From: Micrococcales bacterium
GTDB lineage: Bacteria; Actinomycetota; Actinomycetes; S36-B12; UBA10799
Length of the DNA: 6,637 bases
Direction: 5' to 3'
NCBI GenBank assembly: GCA_023252115.1
Contig: JAHEXM010000098.1
Span: 1 to 6,637, forward strand
Shown here: positions 1 to 5,946 of the stretch, in pieces
How positions within the stretch are numbered: the first letter of the stretch is position 1
Layout: each line of letters begins with the position of its first letter
Notes under the pieces: model-generated
The model's database searches: none
What the model saw: the letters and a program-made list of their open reading frames with translations, nothing else
Told to the model about the DNA's origin: nothing
Made by a program: the position numbers and the translations under genes

Positions 1-1000
1 TTGCCAGTTCCTTCGGAGCTTTGATATAGAAACTGCTGCCGTCGTCGGCAGAATACAGCGGGGTAATTGTGCCGAAATCCGGTCGTGGATAGGGGGTTGT
101 CTTGCCCGGCTGGGTACGCCATGAACCATCTTCGTTCTTCATGCATTCGCCGTGGATGATGACATCACCCACCACGATCGGGCCGGCATTCCCAAGTTGC
201 GCAAGTTTCGCCTGTGCGGCGGTAAGCCATGTTGCGGTATTGTTGGGATGCCCGCGCCACGCTGCGCAGTCAGTACGCAGAATGTCCGTTACTGCATTCG
301 GTCCAGCGGTCGCTAGAATGTACTGCGTGGATTTCGCATTGACGTTGTAGCCAACCGACTGCACCAGCGTATCCGTCGCGGTTTCGTCGAACGGGTCCGC
401 GTTATAGTTGTTACTGCTACCGGGAGTCAGGTGCGTGAGTTCAGTAATCGCCCCGCCTGTCCGCTCATTTGCAAGATAGAGTTCAAAGTGTGCGACGAGG
501 TGCCCGAGGATGGGCAGAATCTTGGAGACTGCGGGCGGATACCACGGACGCGGAACGCCCAGCATGTCCGAATGGCTTACCGGAATGATCTGATTGGCCG
601 GATTGCTTCCATACGGGCAGTTCGGTAGCTGCGGGGTTAAGGCGGTGCTTTGCCCCGCCCCGGCCTGTGTCTTTTGATACAAGTCCGCCCAGTACAACGT
701 CGAGACTTGCAGCCCGCGCGCTCCTGCTCCAGACCAGTAGAAGCGCGGGGTGGCGTTGTTGGACATCGGACTGCGCGTTGAATTCGTGTCCGACTCCCAG
801 GTGAACGTGTGGGTCTTGTCGAAGAAGATCGCGGCCTTTGTATTCGGCGGGAGCCAGGAATCTCCGTCGCTGTAGAACCCCCGCAATGCACCTGTAGACA
901 GGTCCACATTGACCGCCTTCGCAGCGAAGCCCTCCGGCAGTTTGTCGCCTGCCGTCTTGGGCCACTCACCGAAGAACTTGTCGAGGCGAATCGTGGACAT
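1..1000 (-). CDS. Large virion structural (tail) protein, N-terminal part, runs off left edge
   Basis: The frame starts at ATG 1000 and stays open for 333 codons to the window edge, so the C-terminus is missing. The start overlaps the stop of the upstream peptidase gene (TGATG), and the N-terminus begins MSTIRLDKFFGEWPK. Residues 11-42 carry a pattern I know from phage tail proteins: P-K-T near 14-16, L-P-E-G-F-A at 21-26, N-V-D-L at 31-34, then G-A-L-R-G. Further on, STRSPM (74-79), RFYWSG (86-91) and LGVPRP (147-152) match spaced motifs of the same prophage virion-protein group. No signal peptide or membrane segment is seen. The group is usually encoded beside fibre and adaptor genes; a tail-nozzle-like or host-contact role is inference. 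Being a coherent frame from a coupled start, it outranks the shorter overlapping frames in this region. Coding call is firm; function is moderate. Confidence 0.85.
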   Translation of the reverse strand, partial: MSTIRLDKFFGEWPKTAGDKLPEGFAAKAVNVDLSTGALRGFYSDGDSWLPPNTKAAIFFDKTHTFTWESDTNSTRSPMSNNATPRFYWSGAGARGLQVSTLYWADLYQKTQAGAGQSTALTPQLPNCPYGSNPANQIIPVSHSDMLGVPRPWYPPAVSKILPILGHLVAHFELYLANERTGGAITELTHLTPGSSNNYNADPFDETATDTLVQSVGYNVNAKSTQYILATAGPNAVTDILRTDCAAWRGHPNNTATWLTAAQAKLAQLGNAGPIVVGDVIIHGECMKNEDGSWRTQPGKTTPYPRPDFGTITPLYSADDGSSFYIKAPKELA

Positions 1001-1479
1001 CAGGACAGTTCCCGCAGGGTCGAACCCGTGGCAAGCATATGCTCCACCACCCTGCTCGGCGTGGCTTGGCAGGGAAGGTCGAGGACATAGGTCACGAATT
1101 CGGCACAACTCCACCGATCATCACCCGCACTGTTGCGGCTGAAGAAAGCGAGGACCGCATCCCACTGGGAATACTTGGCCTTGCCGATCAAAGCGAATCC
1201 CTTGGCCCGCTGCCCCTCAGACATTCCGTGCCCCGTCAAGTGATAGCAAGGCAGGTCGTTCGAAAGCGGGATCAGCCTGACTACAGGAGTCACCGAGTCA
1301 AGAAGCATTACACGGCCTTCGACAAGGACAGCCATGCCAACGTGGGAGTATTCAGATCGCGTAACGAGGCGGACCAGATTGACCTTGAAGCTGTACCAGG
1401 TCTTGAACCAGCCGTTGACGTACTGGTATGCAAGGACATCCCCATCCTTGATCTGGTCGCGGAGGTCTAGGTAGGCCAT
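1000..1479 (-). CDS. Permuted papain-fold (YiiX/NlpC-P60-like) cysteine peptidase or amidase
   Basis: The 159-aa protein shows the signature of circularly permuted NlpC/P60 (YiiX/YaeF-like) enzymes. The catalytic histidine comes first, in YSHVGMAV (His46), and the catalytic cysteine comes late, in WSCAEFVTYVL (Cys125). In classical NlpC/P60 enzymes the Cys precedes the His. A polar residue after the histidine-bearing strand, possibly Asp61 in LLDSV, could complete the site. The N-terminal segment (DLRDQIKDGDVLAYQ, 5-19) resembles the opening 'G D ...' strand of this fold. Members cleave amide bonds in peptidoglycan peptides or other acyl substrates; here, inside a tail operon, cell-wall digestion during DNA entry is the likeliest job, but the substrate is not shown. 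There is no signal peptide, which fits a virion-packaged or cytoplasmic enzyme. The start overlaps the upstream stop as TAATG and the stop overlaps the next start as TGATG, so translation is probably coupled. Confidence 0.78.
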   Translation of the reverse strand: MAYLDLRDQIKDGDVLAYQYVNGWFKTWYSFKVNLVRLVTRSEYSHVGMAVLVEGRVMLLDSVTPVVRLIPLSNDLPCYHLTGHGMSEGQRAKGFALIGKAKYSQWDAVLAFFSRNSAGDDRWSCAEFVTYVLDLPCQATPSRVVEHMLATGSTLRELS

Positions 1480-1850
1480 TACAGTGTCGCCGCAAGAAAG
1501 AACAGGTTGTCAATGTCGGCGGGCGTTTTGCCCATCGCTGTCGCCATTGCGTTCAGTACCGGCGTGGCACGAATAAACGCGGTGCTGTACTCGTACCAGT
1601 CTTTCGTGTCTTGGTCGCCGGCAGAGATTGCGGCTTCAACCGCCGCACGCAATCCTGCTCGGGTCAGCGCCATGCGGAACTGCCGAGGCGTGACGGAGGC
1701 AGGAACAGGATGAGACACAGGATCAGGATCAATGATCGTTGCCCCCGGAGGAACAACGAACTCAGCGACACCCGAAGATCGGCTTACACCGTCCTCGTCA
1801 ATGATCGCTACAACGACCCGATCTGCATTGAGGTACTTGTAGGTAGTCAC
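1479..1850 (-). CDS. Tail-fibre companion protein (possible assembly chaperone)
   Basis: Small 123-aa protein directly after the tail fibre. Residues 1-34 form a beta-rich part (MTTYKYLNADRVVVAIIDED), a proline-rich hinge follows at 35-55, and an alpha-helical part begins at TPRQFRMALTRAGL (54-67) and ends IDNLFFLAATL (113-123). The R-Q-x-R-x-A-L...G...V..AI and W...F.R..P...A...G.....ID.LF pattern is one I know from small phage proteins placed behind fibre genes, often taken to be fibre assembly helpers. That role is inferred from position. I chose GTG at 1850: it forms a GTGA overlap with the fibre stop and has GGAG at 1863-1860 with a 9-base spacer. The alternative ATG at 1865 would add five residues (MECRT), lacks a visible ribosome binding site and overlaps the fibre gene more. 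Confidence 0.72.
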   Translation of the reverse strand: MTTYKYLNADRVVVAIIDEDGVSRSSGVAEFVVPPGATIIDPDPVSHPVPASVTPRQFRMALTRAGLRAAVEAAISAGDQDTKDWYEYSTAFIRATPVLNAMATAMGKTPADIDNLFFLAATL

Positions 1851-3532
1851 AGTTCTGCACTCCATCCAAGGTAAGCCGTTCCAACTGCTGTAATCACTGA
1901 GCCTGCTGCCCCGTTGGTCAATCCGGCAGCGACGGTGAAGTTCGTGATGGCCTGCTCAGGGGTGGCTGAACTGAACGTCGGGACTGCGGAACACGCTGTA
2001 GTCGTCGCCGATCCATATCTGACTGTCGTGTAATCAGTAGCTGTCCCAGACTGCTCAAGCGCTGTCGGTGCAATCCGCATCGTGACTGGGAACTTGTTGT
2101 ACCCGACAGCGTTTGTCGTGCTTGTGGCGAATCCAGTTTGCGTGATGTACGCCCCGCTCGCTACAGCGTTTCGGTAGTAGTACCGCTGACATAGGGCCAG
2201 TTCCGTCGCGTAGGGGCGGTTTTCAAATGGAGTAGCTACAGAACCTTCCTCAAGCTGCACGTTGGCGATATAGAACGAATCATCGGCCCCGGCAGTACCT
2301 ACCGGAGTTGCTTGGAGCAACACCCCGATCTGAGAAATAGTGGCTCCCAATGCAACGGTATATTGGAATCGCTGCCACGAGGCAGTCAGTGTGGCCGTCT
2401 GAACAATCGGAGCAGCAACACCCGTCCATGACGCCATGTTCGCAACCGCCTCGTCGGTCCCTGTCCCCGTGTAGAGAATCACTGACAGGGCACTACTCGT
2501 CGGAGAGTAATTAGCTCCCTTGAGTGCATAGAAACTCAGGACAACTGTTTTGCCACGCAGCGGCATGGAATCTGATGTCTCCAACGCCGTCCGAGCTTCG
2601 ATTGCCCCGGTCGTCGTCGCGGCAGCGGTGCGCTGTAACTTGAGGGCATACCGGACGGATTCGGTCAGCGGGGTGAGAACACCAGTGGCCGATTGCGAGG
2701 CAGTACACGCCGCAGTGGTCAGTTCACGGAACAGCCAACGATCAGCGCATCCATACGCGTTTGATGTACTGAGCACCTGGCTCGTCCCGCGTTGCCACAA
2801 GAGGAAATTACCATTGATGATCTTGTTTCGGAATCCAAGTGAGCTTGTACCGGGACCAGATCGGGCTTCGATATTGTTCGTCGCGGCGAGGGCCGTCTTG
2901 TTCGTGAGGGTTTCACTTCCCGCAAGAGTGGCAAAGTCGTTATCTGATAATGCGGTGTTGAACTGCGCTGTCGTTCCCGACAAGGTATTGCTCGTCAAGT
3001 TGATGGTCTTGTTCGTGAGGGTCTGGGCCAGAGAGTCGAAGTAGGTCTTGAGAGTCGCTTTCAGATTCGCCCAGGTGAGTTTCTTCCCGGCAAACGAAGC
3101 AGCACTGTCGGACAACGAAATCTCATCAGCGTCTACCGGAGTGGTCTTTCCGGTTAGGCCGTCAATCGTGGTGCCCAGCGTGCCGGGCTGGACCATCAGC
3201 GTTGCACCAGCGGCAGTCCACCGGAGCTGGCAGTACACCGTGCGTCCGCCGACAGTCGGATAGGCACGACCACCCCCTACTCCTACCAAACCTTCAAAGT
3301 CGCGTGAGATGGTCAAGGTATCTGCGGTTCTGGCAGTGACCTTGACGATTTCATAGTTTTCTTCGTTCCCCGAAACATCATGCTCGAAGAGCGTCAGGAG
3401 AAAGAAGTCGGTCCCGGTCGGTGCGGGGAACAGCGAACCCTCTCCAGCAGAGAGTACCAGCGTCGTTCCGCCAATCGAGAGCGTGCCGGAGAGCGTGCTT
3501 TTAGCGCTGTTGGCGAATAGTTGCGAGCCCAT
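1847..3532 (-). CDS. Tail fibre protein, likely receptor-binding
   Basis: A 561-aa modular fibre. Residues about 1-110 are a beta-rich N-terminal domain with the common RDFEG...AYPTVGG segment, probably the virion-attachment end. Residues about 120-165 hold the widespread phage-structural motif TTPVDADEISLSDSAAS followed by KKLTWANLKATLKTYFDSL. A shaft-like linker follows, with two LTNKT motifs near 171-176 and 208-213. From about 235 a carbohydrate-binding-like beta-sandwich begins with NKIINGNFLLWQRG and later ADRW, and closes near 425-455 with QLEEGSVATPFENRPYATE and CQRYYYR; this combination is typical of fibre receptor domains. The last 105 residues are Thr/Ala/Gly-rich, probably the tip. 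No intramolecular chaperone or enzymatic motif is visible. Two adjacent ATGs exist at 3535 and 3532; AAGGAG at 3543-3538 sits 2 bases from the first and 5 from the second, so I take 3532, which overlaps the preceding stop as TGATG. Host sugar specificity cannot be read from the sequence. Confidence 0.88.
   Translation of the reverse strand: MGSQLFANSAKSTLSGTLSIGGTTLVLSAGEGSLFPAPTGTDFFLLTLFEHDVSGNEENYEIVKVTARTADTLTISRDFEGLVGVGGGRAYPTVGGRTVYCQLRWTAAGATLMVQPGTLGTTIDGLTGKTTPVDADEISLSDSAASFAGKKLTWANLKATLKTYFDSLAQTLTNKTINLTSNTLSGTTAQFNTALSDNDFATLAGSETLTNKTALAATNNIEARSGPGTSSLGFRNKIINGNFLLWQRGTSQVLSTSNAYGCADRWLFRELTTAACTASQSATGVLTPLTESVRYALKLQRTAAATTTGAIEARTALETSDSMPLRGKTVVLSFYALKGANYSPTSSALSVILYTGTGTDEAVANMASWTGVAAPIVQTATLTASWQRFQYTVALGATISQIGVLLQATPVGTAGADDSFYIANVQLEEGSVATPFENRPYATELALCQRYYYRNAVASGAYITQTGFATSTTNAVGYNKFPVTMRIAPTALEQSGTATDYTTVRYGSATTTACSAVPTFSSATPEQAITNFTVAAGLTNGAAGSVITAVGTAYLGWSAEL
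1860..1863 (-). promoter_or_regulatory. Shine-Dalgarno site deciding a GTG start
   Basis: GGAG is separated by 9 bases from GTG 1850, which overlaps the tail fibre stop as GTGA. It supports the shorter form of the fibre-companion protein over the ATG at 1865, because the site would lie inside that longer reading. Confidence 0.55.
2895..3022 (-). repeat. 17-base direct repeat encoding LTNKT in the fibre shaft
   Basis: Positions 2895-2911 and 3006-3022 are identical over 17 bases, 111 bases apart (37 codons, in frame). Both encode the TLTNKT motif of the fibre linker. The intervening protein sequence does not repeat. Such motifs recur in phage fibre shafts, and the identity could permit in-frame recombination that shortens the linker by 37 residues. 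Confidence 0.7.
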
Positions 3533-3804
3533 CATTGCTCCTTGATGCGGAATTTGACTTCCACTTGCTTGATCCGCCCAAGCGTCGTAGTGATCGTGGT
3601 TTCCGCTTTGTAGGTTCCCACCGTGCCCGCCTCAACCCACAGCTTGACGGTATCCCCGACAACAAGGCTGTTCACCGTCAAGCCCACAGCCGGCGTCACG
3701 GTAACGACCGCAGAAGCAATCGAATCGCCGTCATTCAGATCCACAGGGATGTCATAGTCCAACCGGTCGGCGGGCTGCTGGGTGTAGGTGGCAATCACGG
3801 CCAT
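3532..3804 (-). CDS. Phage fibre-tail adaptor-like protein
   Basis: Small 90-aa beta-rich protein. The N-terminus, MAVIATYTQQPADRLDYDIP, followed by DLNDGDSIASAVVTVTP, then VGDTVKLWVEAGTVGTY and a closing KQVEVKFRIKEQ, matches my memory of a short Ig-like family annotated as phage fibre-tail adaptor. These proteins precede the fibre gene and are thought to help dock the fibre to the tail; that role here rests on similarity and position. The start at ATG 3804 lies one base past the upstream stop (TGA C ATG) and has GGAG at 3814-3811 with a 6-base spacer. A longer frame reaching 3855 would add 17 basic residues unlike the family and would overlap the previous gene by 50 bases, so I reject it. 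The stop overlaps the fibre start. Confidence 0.75.
   Translation of the reverse strand: MAVIATYTQQPADRLDYDIPVDLNDGDSIASAVVTVTPAVGLTVNSLVVGDTVKLWVEAGTVGTYKAETTITTTLGRIKQVEVKFRIKEQ
3538..3543 (-). promoter_or_regulatory. Shine-Dalgarno site of the tail fibre gene
   Basis: AAGGAG lies 5 bases before ATG 3532 and only 2 before ATG 3535, so it selects the second ATG as fibre start. It sits inside the last codons of the 90-aa adaptor gene and is the strongest site in the window, in keeping with a protein needed in several copies per virion. Confidence 0.7.
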
Positions 3805-3805
3805 G

Positions 3806-4315
3806 TCAGACTCCAATGCCCACGGCACCCGTGGTTTGCGTTTTGATTTCGACAATGCCCGTTATGCGATCTTCAGGGGCCGGACCGGAATACAAATCCT
3901 CGATGCGGGCCACGCTCGCAAGTTGCAAGGACTGCGCGGAACGCAGCCGGCCTTCACGGCGTAGAACGCCTGTCGTACTGAGTGCCATGTTCTGAGCGCC
4001 TTGGAGCCGTCGCACGGCCCGGAGGTGCCCGGTCATCGCAAGTTGCATGTTCTGGGTGCCGCTGGCGTAGTTCGCTGCGAGCTTATGGACCTTCCCGGCC
4101 CCCGACAATGACAGGTTGCCGGTCAGGTACATCCGAGTTTCCTTGACGATGCGGATGGCTCCGGCCAGCGTCAAGTCCTGCGCAGCACGTAGACTACGGA
4201 GTACGGTAAGGCTGGCAGTACCGATCAGTTGAATACTCTGCGCCGCAATGAGACGCACCCAGGGGGTGGCATTCCCATCTCCCAGGGCAAGCTCGTTGAG
4301 CGGCGAATCATTCAC
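3806..4315 (-). CDS. Structural protein of six 20-residue repeats, unassigned
   Basis: I do not recognise this 169-aa protein as a named family. Residues 22-143 are six repeats of the form L-x-x-A-Q-x-(L/M)-x-L-x-x-x-(G/A)-x-(L/I)-x-x-x-x-R. The key Gln falls at 26, 46, 88, 108 and 128, with Gly66 replacing it in repeat 3. The step is 20 residues, except 22 between repeats 3 and 4. The alternating hydrophobic pattern suggests one or two short beta strands per repeat, as in a beta-solenoid or fibre shaft; this is inference. The N-terminus (1-21) is acidic and polar; the tail (144-169) is a separate segment ending TTGAVGIGV. The start is GTG 4315, preceded by TAA-GTC in the same frame, so the preceding gene is in frame with it. 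The ribosome binding site is weak (GGTG). Position among fibre genes suggests a tail or fibre component. Confidence 0.75.
   Translation of the reverse strand: MNDSPLNELALGDGNATPWVRLIAAQSIQLIGTASLTVLRSLRAAQDLTLAGAIRIVKETRMYLTGNLSLSGAGKVHKLAANYASGTQNMQLAMTGHLRAVRRLQGAQNMALSTTGVLRREGRLRSAQSLQLASVARIEDLYSGPAPEDRITGIVEIKTQTTGAVGIGV
3811..3814 (-). promoter_or_regulatory. Shine-Dalgarno site of the 90-aa adaptor gene
   Basis: GGAG lies 6 bases upstream of ATG 3804, inside the last codons of the repeat protein gene. Its spacing rejects the longer frame that would start at 3855. Confidence 0.6.
3887..4252 (-). repeat. Six in-gene tandem repeats, 60-base period
   Basis: The region encodes six copies of a 20-residue unit within the 169-aa gene. 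At DNA level the last three copies are offset by exactly 60 bases. The plus-strand segments at 4041-4060 and 3981-4000 differ at 4 of 20 bases, and the one at 3921-3940 is more diverged. All five conserved Gln codons are CAG, seen as ctg on the plus strand at 4238, 4178, 4052, 3992 and 3932. The copies have drifted in sequence while keeping the protein pattern, which suggests old duplications under selection rather than a recent expansion. Confidence 0.8.
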
Positions 4316-4318
4316 GAC

Positions 4319-4723
4319 TTACACCAGAGTCAGCATCAGGTCATTCGGCACCAGCTTGGGCACGTCATCCACGCTGAACACCTTGGCCGTGGTGAAGGCT
4401 CCAGACGCCAGCAGGTTGCCGTTTGTGATCGCGTCGAACAGCATCCAGTGCGTAGCAGTAACAGCCCCGCCAGTGACCGCTGCGAACGTCACCGTGTTGG
4501 TGTTCCCGGTATCCACATCAACCGCCGAGGACGGCGCCTCGAACTGGATCAACTGCCGCGCGTACCAGCCGGCGCTGATTTCATTGGTCAGTGCGGTAGC
4601 CGTTACATCGGTCGGGTCTGCAACGGCAATCCCGAGATAGATCGCCGCAGGGGGTGTCTGGGAGACGTTGCGAAAGAAGTGGTTGATGACCGCTTGCGAA
4701 AGACTATTTGAGAAACCAGCCAT
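4319..4723 (-). CDS. Small phage tail-fibre-family structural protein
   Basis: The 134-aa protein opens MAGFSNSLSQAVINHFFR and continues with a beta-rich body. It includes IYLGIAVADPTD (28-39), GWYARQLIQFEAPS (52-65), THWMLFDAITNGNLLASGAF (91-110) and a final strand near LVPNDLMLTLV. This order matches a small phage family, usually about 120-140 aa, often annotated as tail fibre protein, in which GxYARQ and HxxLFDAxxGGNLL are the hallmarks. The exact structural role of the family is poorly defined; it is a virion component of the tail or fibre region. ATG 4723 has AAGGGG at 4735-4730 with a 6-base spacer that contains the stop of the upstream adaptor gene. The gene ends in TAA, followed in the same frame by GTC and the next gene's GTG. 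Confidence 0.8.
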   Translation of the reverse strand: MAGFSNSLSQAVINHFFRNVSQTPPAAIYLGIAVADPTDVTATALTNEISAGWYARQLIQFEAPSSAVDVDTGNTNTVTFAAVTGGAVTATHWMLFDAITNGNLLASGAFTTAKVFSVDDVPKLVPNDLMLTLV

Positions 4724-4726
4724 GAT

Positions 4727-5323
4727 TTACCCCTTGAGTGCTGCTGTGAATAGTGCGTAGTAGGCTTGTGCCGCCGCTTGGTTGCCGCCGTACTCAACGT
4801 CACGACTGAAGGCCCGGAAACAAACGTAATTGACCAGCACGGGCGCGTATTGATCGTATGGAAGGACGACGGCTGCCGTGGTTGTGACCGCCGCAGGCGT
4901 GATATGCGCATGGACGCTGACCGTAGCACCGGCTACTGCGGGGTAAACCCAGAACGACAGTTGATCTTCGCCGTCTGGAAACCAGTTCTGCACGTCGGCT
5001 GCGATGTCAGCGCGCCAGCCGGGCCGGAAGGCATCTAGCTGCGAACCGGTAATCAACCGGATCGCTTTGCCTGAAGCGACGTTGTAATCGACGCTCACTA
5101 TCTGGAACGCATTTGCCGCCGTGAGCCGCTGTTTGCACCCAGCGGCGAGGACATGACTTAGTTCAGTACCTGAAGCCCCGAAGATCGCAGGGCGGATAGT
5201 TGCCATTTCGCGTAGGCCATCGGTAATCCACTTGAGCAGATCAGCGTCAGTCCAGCGTTCGGAGTAAGGATCACCAATCAGGTCGCGGACACTGACAATC
5301 GTGGTGGCTGCGGTGATGGTCAT
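4727..5323 (-). CDS. DUF6682-like phage adaptor protein
   Basis: The 198-aa protein fits the DUF6682 / phage adaptor pattern. The N-terminal helix pair is VRDLIGDP...RWTDADLLKWITDGLREM (12-40) followed by ATIRP. A central beta region runs to QLSFWVYPAVAGATVSVHAH (121-140). The C-terminal helices contain YDQYAPVLVNYVCFRAFSRD (156-175) and EYGGNQAAAQAYYALFTAAL. Family members form head-to-tail connecting rings below the portal; length here is normal. The start ATG 5323 overlaps the preceding stop as ATGA, with no strong ribosome binding site, so translational coupling to the 208-aa gene is likely. Together the two proteins would build the neck. The family call is from recalled motif spacing, not a profile search. 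Confidence 0.8.
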   Translation of the reverse strand: MTITAATTIVSVRDLIGDPYSERWTDADLLKWITDGLREMATIRPAIFGASGTELSHVLAAGCKQRLTAANAFQIVSVDYNVASGKAIRLITGSQLDAFRPGWRADIAADVQNWFPDGEDQLSFWVYPAVAGATVSVHAHITPAAVTTTAAVVLPYDQYAPVLVNYVCFRAFSRDVEYGGNQAAAQAYYALFTAALKG

Positions 5324-5946
5324 GTCGGTTGCGATGCCGTGCGCAGCGGTGCATTGCTGGTGAGCTTGTAGGACTTCGCCTGGGCGCCAATCTGCCAGTC
5401 GTTCGACTTGGCGTCATGGACCATCGCCAGTTGTGGATTCGAAAAGGGCTGATTCGGAATCAGGAGCAGATTAGACAGCGCCTCGCTGACAATCGCATCG
5501 CGCCATTCAGAATAGATAACATCAGCCAGGGCGCTCGCGGTGCGGGTTGGGCGCTTGGCCACACGGAGCGATACGACGACATCCGAAATCGGGATTGGGA
5601 AAAGCGTCTCGTCCCCATCCATCGTGACGAACTTCCTGGGGGTGCCGGTCAAGGTCCGCCAATTACCGCAGTGCAGTTGCAGCCACTCTTCGCTGACCGG
5701 CTCAATCGGATTCCCATCGACGTAGGCGAATACGACATTGACAACTTCCTCGCCGGCGCTCAATGTTGTGTCCAGTATCGCAGTTCCCGCGGGGACAATC
5801 TGATCGTCCAGCGTCTCCATGACGTAGCTCGTCAGGTTGCAGAACAGGATGGCAGCATTGCGTACCGCGTTCTCCATCACAATGTCCGGGCACCCCGGGC
5901 AGTACATCGCGATCTCCGGCAGGAACATGGAGAGCGCTTTAGACAC
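5320..5946 (-). CDS. Head-tail adaptor/connector-like protein
   Basis: The 208-aa protein begins MSKALSMFLPEIAMYCPGCP, and its helical N-terminus (to about 47, including NAVRNAAILFCNLTS) resembles phage adaptor proteins of the tail-tubular-A/connector type, which share the F-L-P-x-V/I...GCP...A...FC layout. A beta-rich core runs 50-130, with a KRPTRTAS turn, and C-terminal helices hold WRDAIVSEALSNLLLIPNQP (148-167). Such proteins sit between portal and tail. The GTG start at 5946 overlaps the upstream gene's stop by 8 bases; a GGGG stretch about 7 bases upstream may serve as binding site. The next in-frame ATG (5928) would cut six residues and has no binding site. Two adjacent adaptor-like genes of similar size are a recurrent phage arrangement. 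Function is moderate, coding is firm. Confidence 0.75.
   Translation of the reverse strand: MSKALSMFLPEIAMYCPGCPDIVMENAVRNAAILFCNLTSYVMETLDDQIVPAGTAILDTTLSAGEEVVNVVFAYVDGNPIEPVSEEWLQLHCGNWRTLTGTPRKFVTMDGDETLFPIPISDVVVSLRVAKRPTRTASALADVIYSEWRDAIVSEALSNLLLIPNQPFSNPQLAMVHDAKSNDWQIGAQAKSYKLTSNAPLRTASQPT

Noticed and set aside
483..969. Two minus-strand frames (160 and 110 codons)
   Set aside because: They occupy the other frames of the large edge-truncated gene and read as Arg-rich shadow protein.
1039..1470. Plus-strand 143-codon frame
   Set aside because: Antisense to the peptidase, which has His46 and Cys125 motifs; no binding site or recognisable product.
2550..3044. Plus-strand 164-codon frame
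   Set aside because: Antisense to the middle of the tail fibre, whose motifs are clear.
3532..3855. 107-aa version of the fibre adaptor
   Set aside because: It would overlap the repeat gene by 50 bases with a basic N-terminus; ATG 3804 has a good binding site and a one-base junction with the upstream stop.
3887..4252. CRISPR-like array, from 60-base periodicity on the plus strand
   Set aside because: The repeat cores are imperfect, there are no constant repeat/unique spacer blocks, and the period comes from an in-frame 20-residue protein repeat.
4229..4711. Two overlapping plus-strand frames (160 and 130 codons)
   Set aside because: Both lie opposite the 134-aa tail-fibre-family gene and have compositions typical of shadows.
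5870..5910. Zinc-binding CPGC motif in the 208-aa protein
   Set aside because: Only one C-x-x-C pair is present; the other cysteines (36 and 93) are isolated, and the GCP element is ordinary for this adaptor type.
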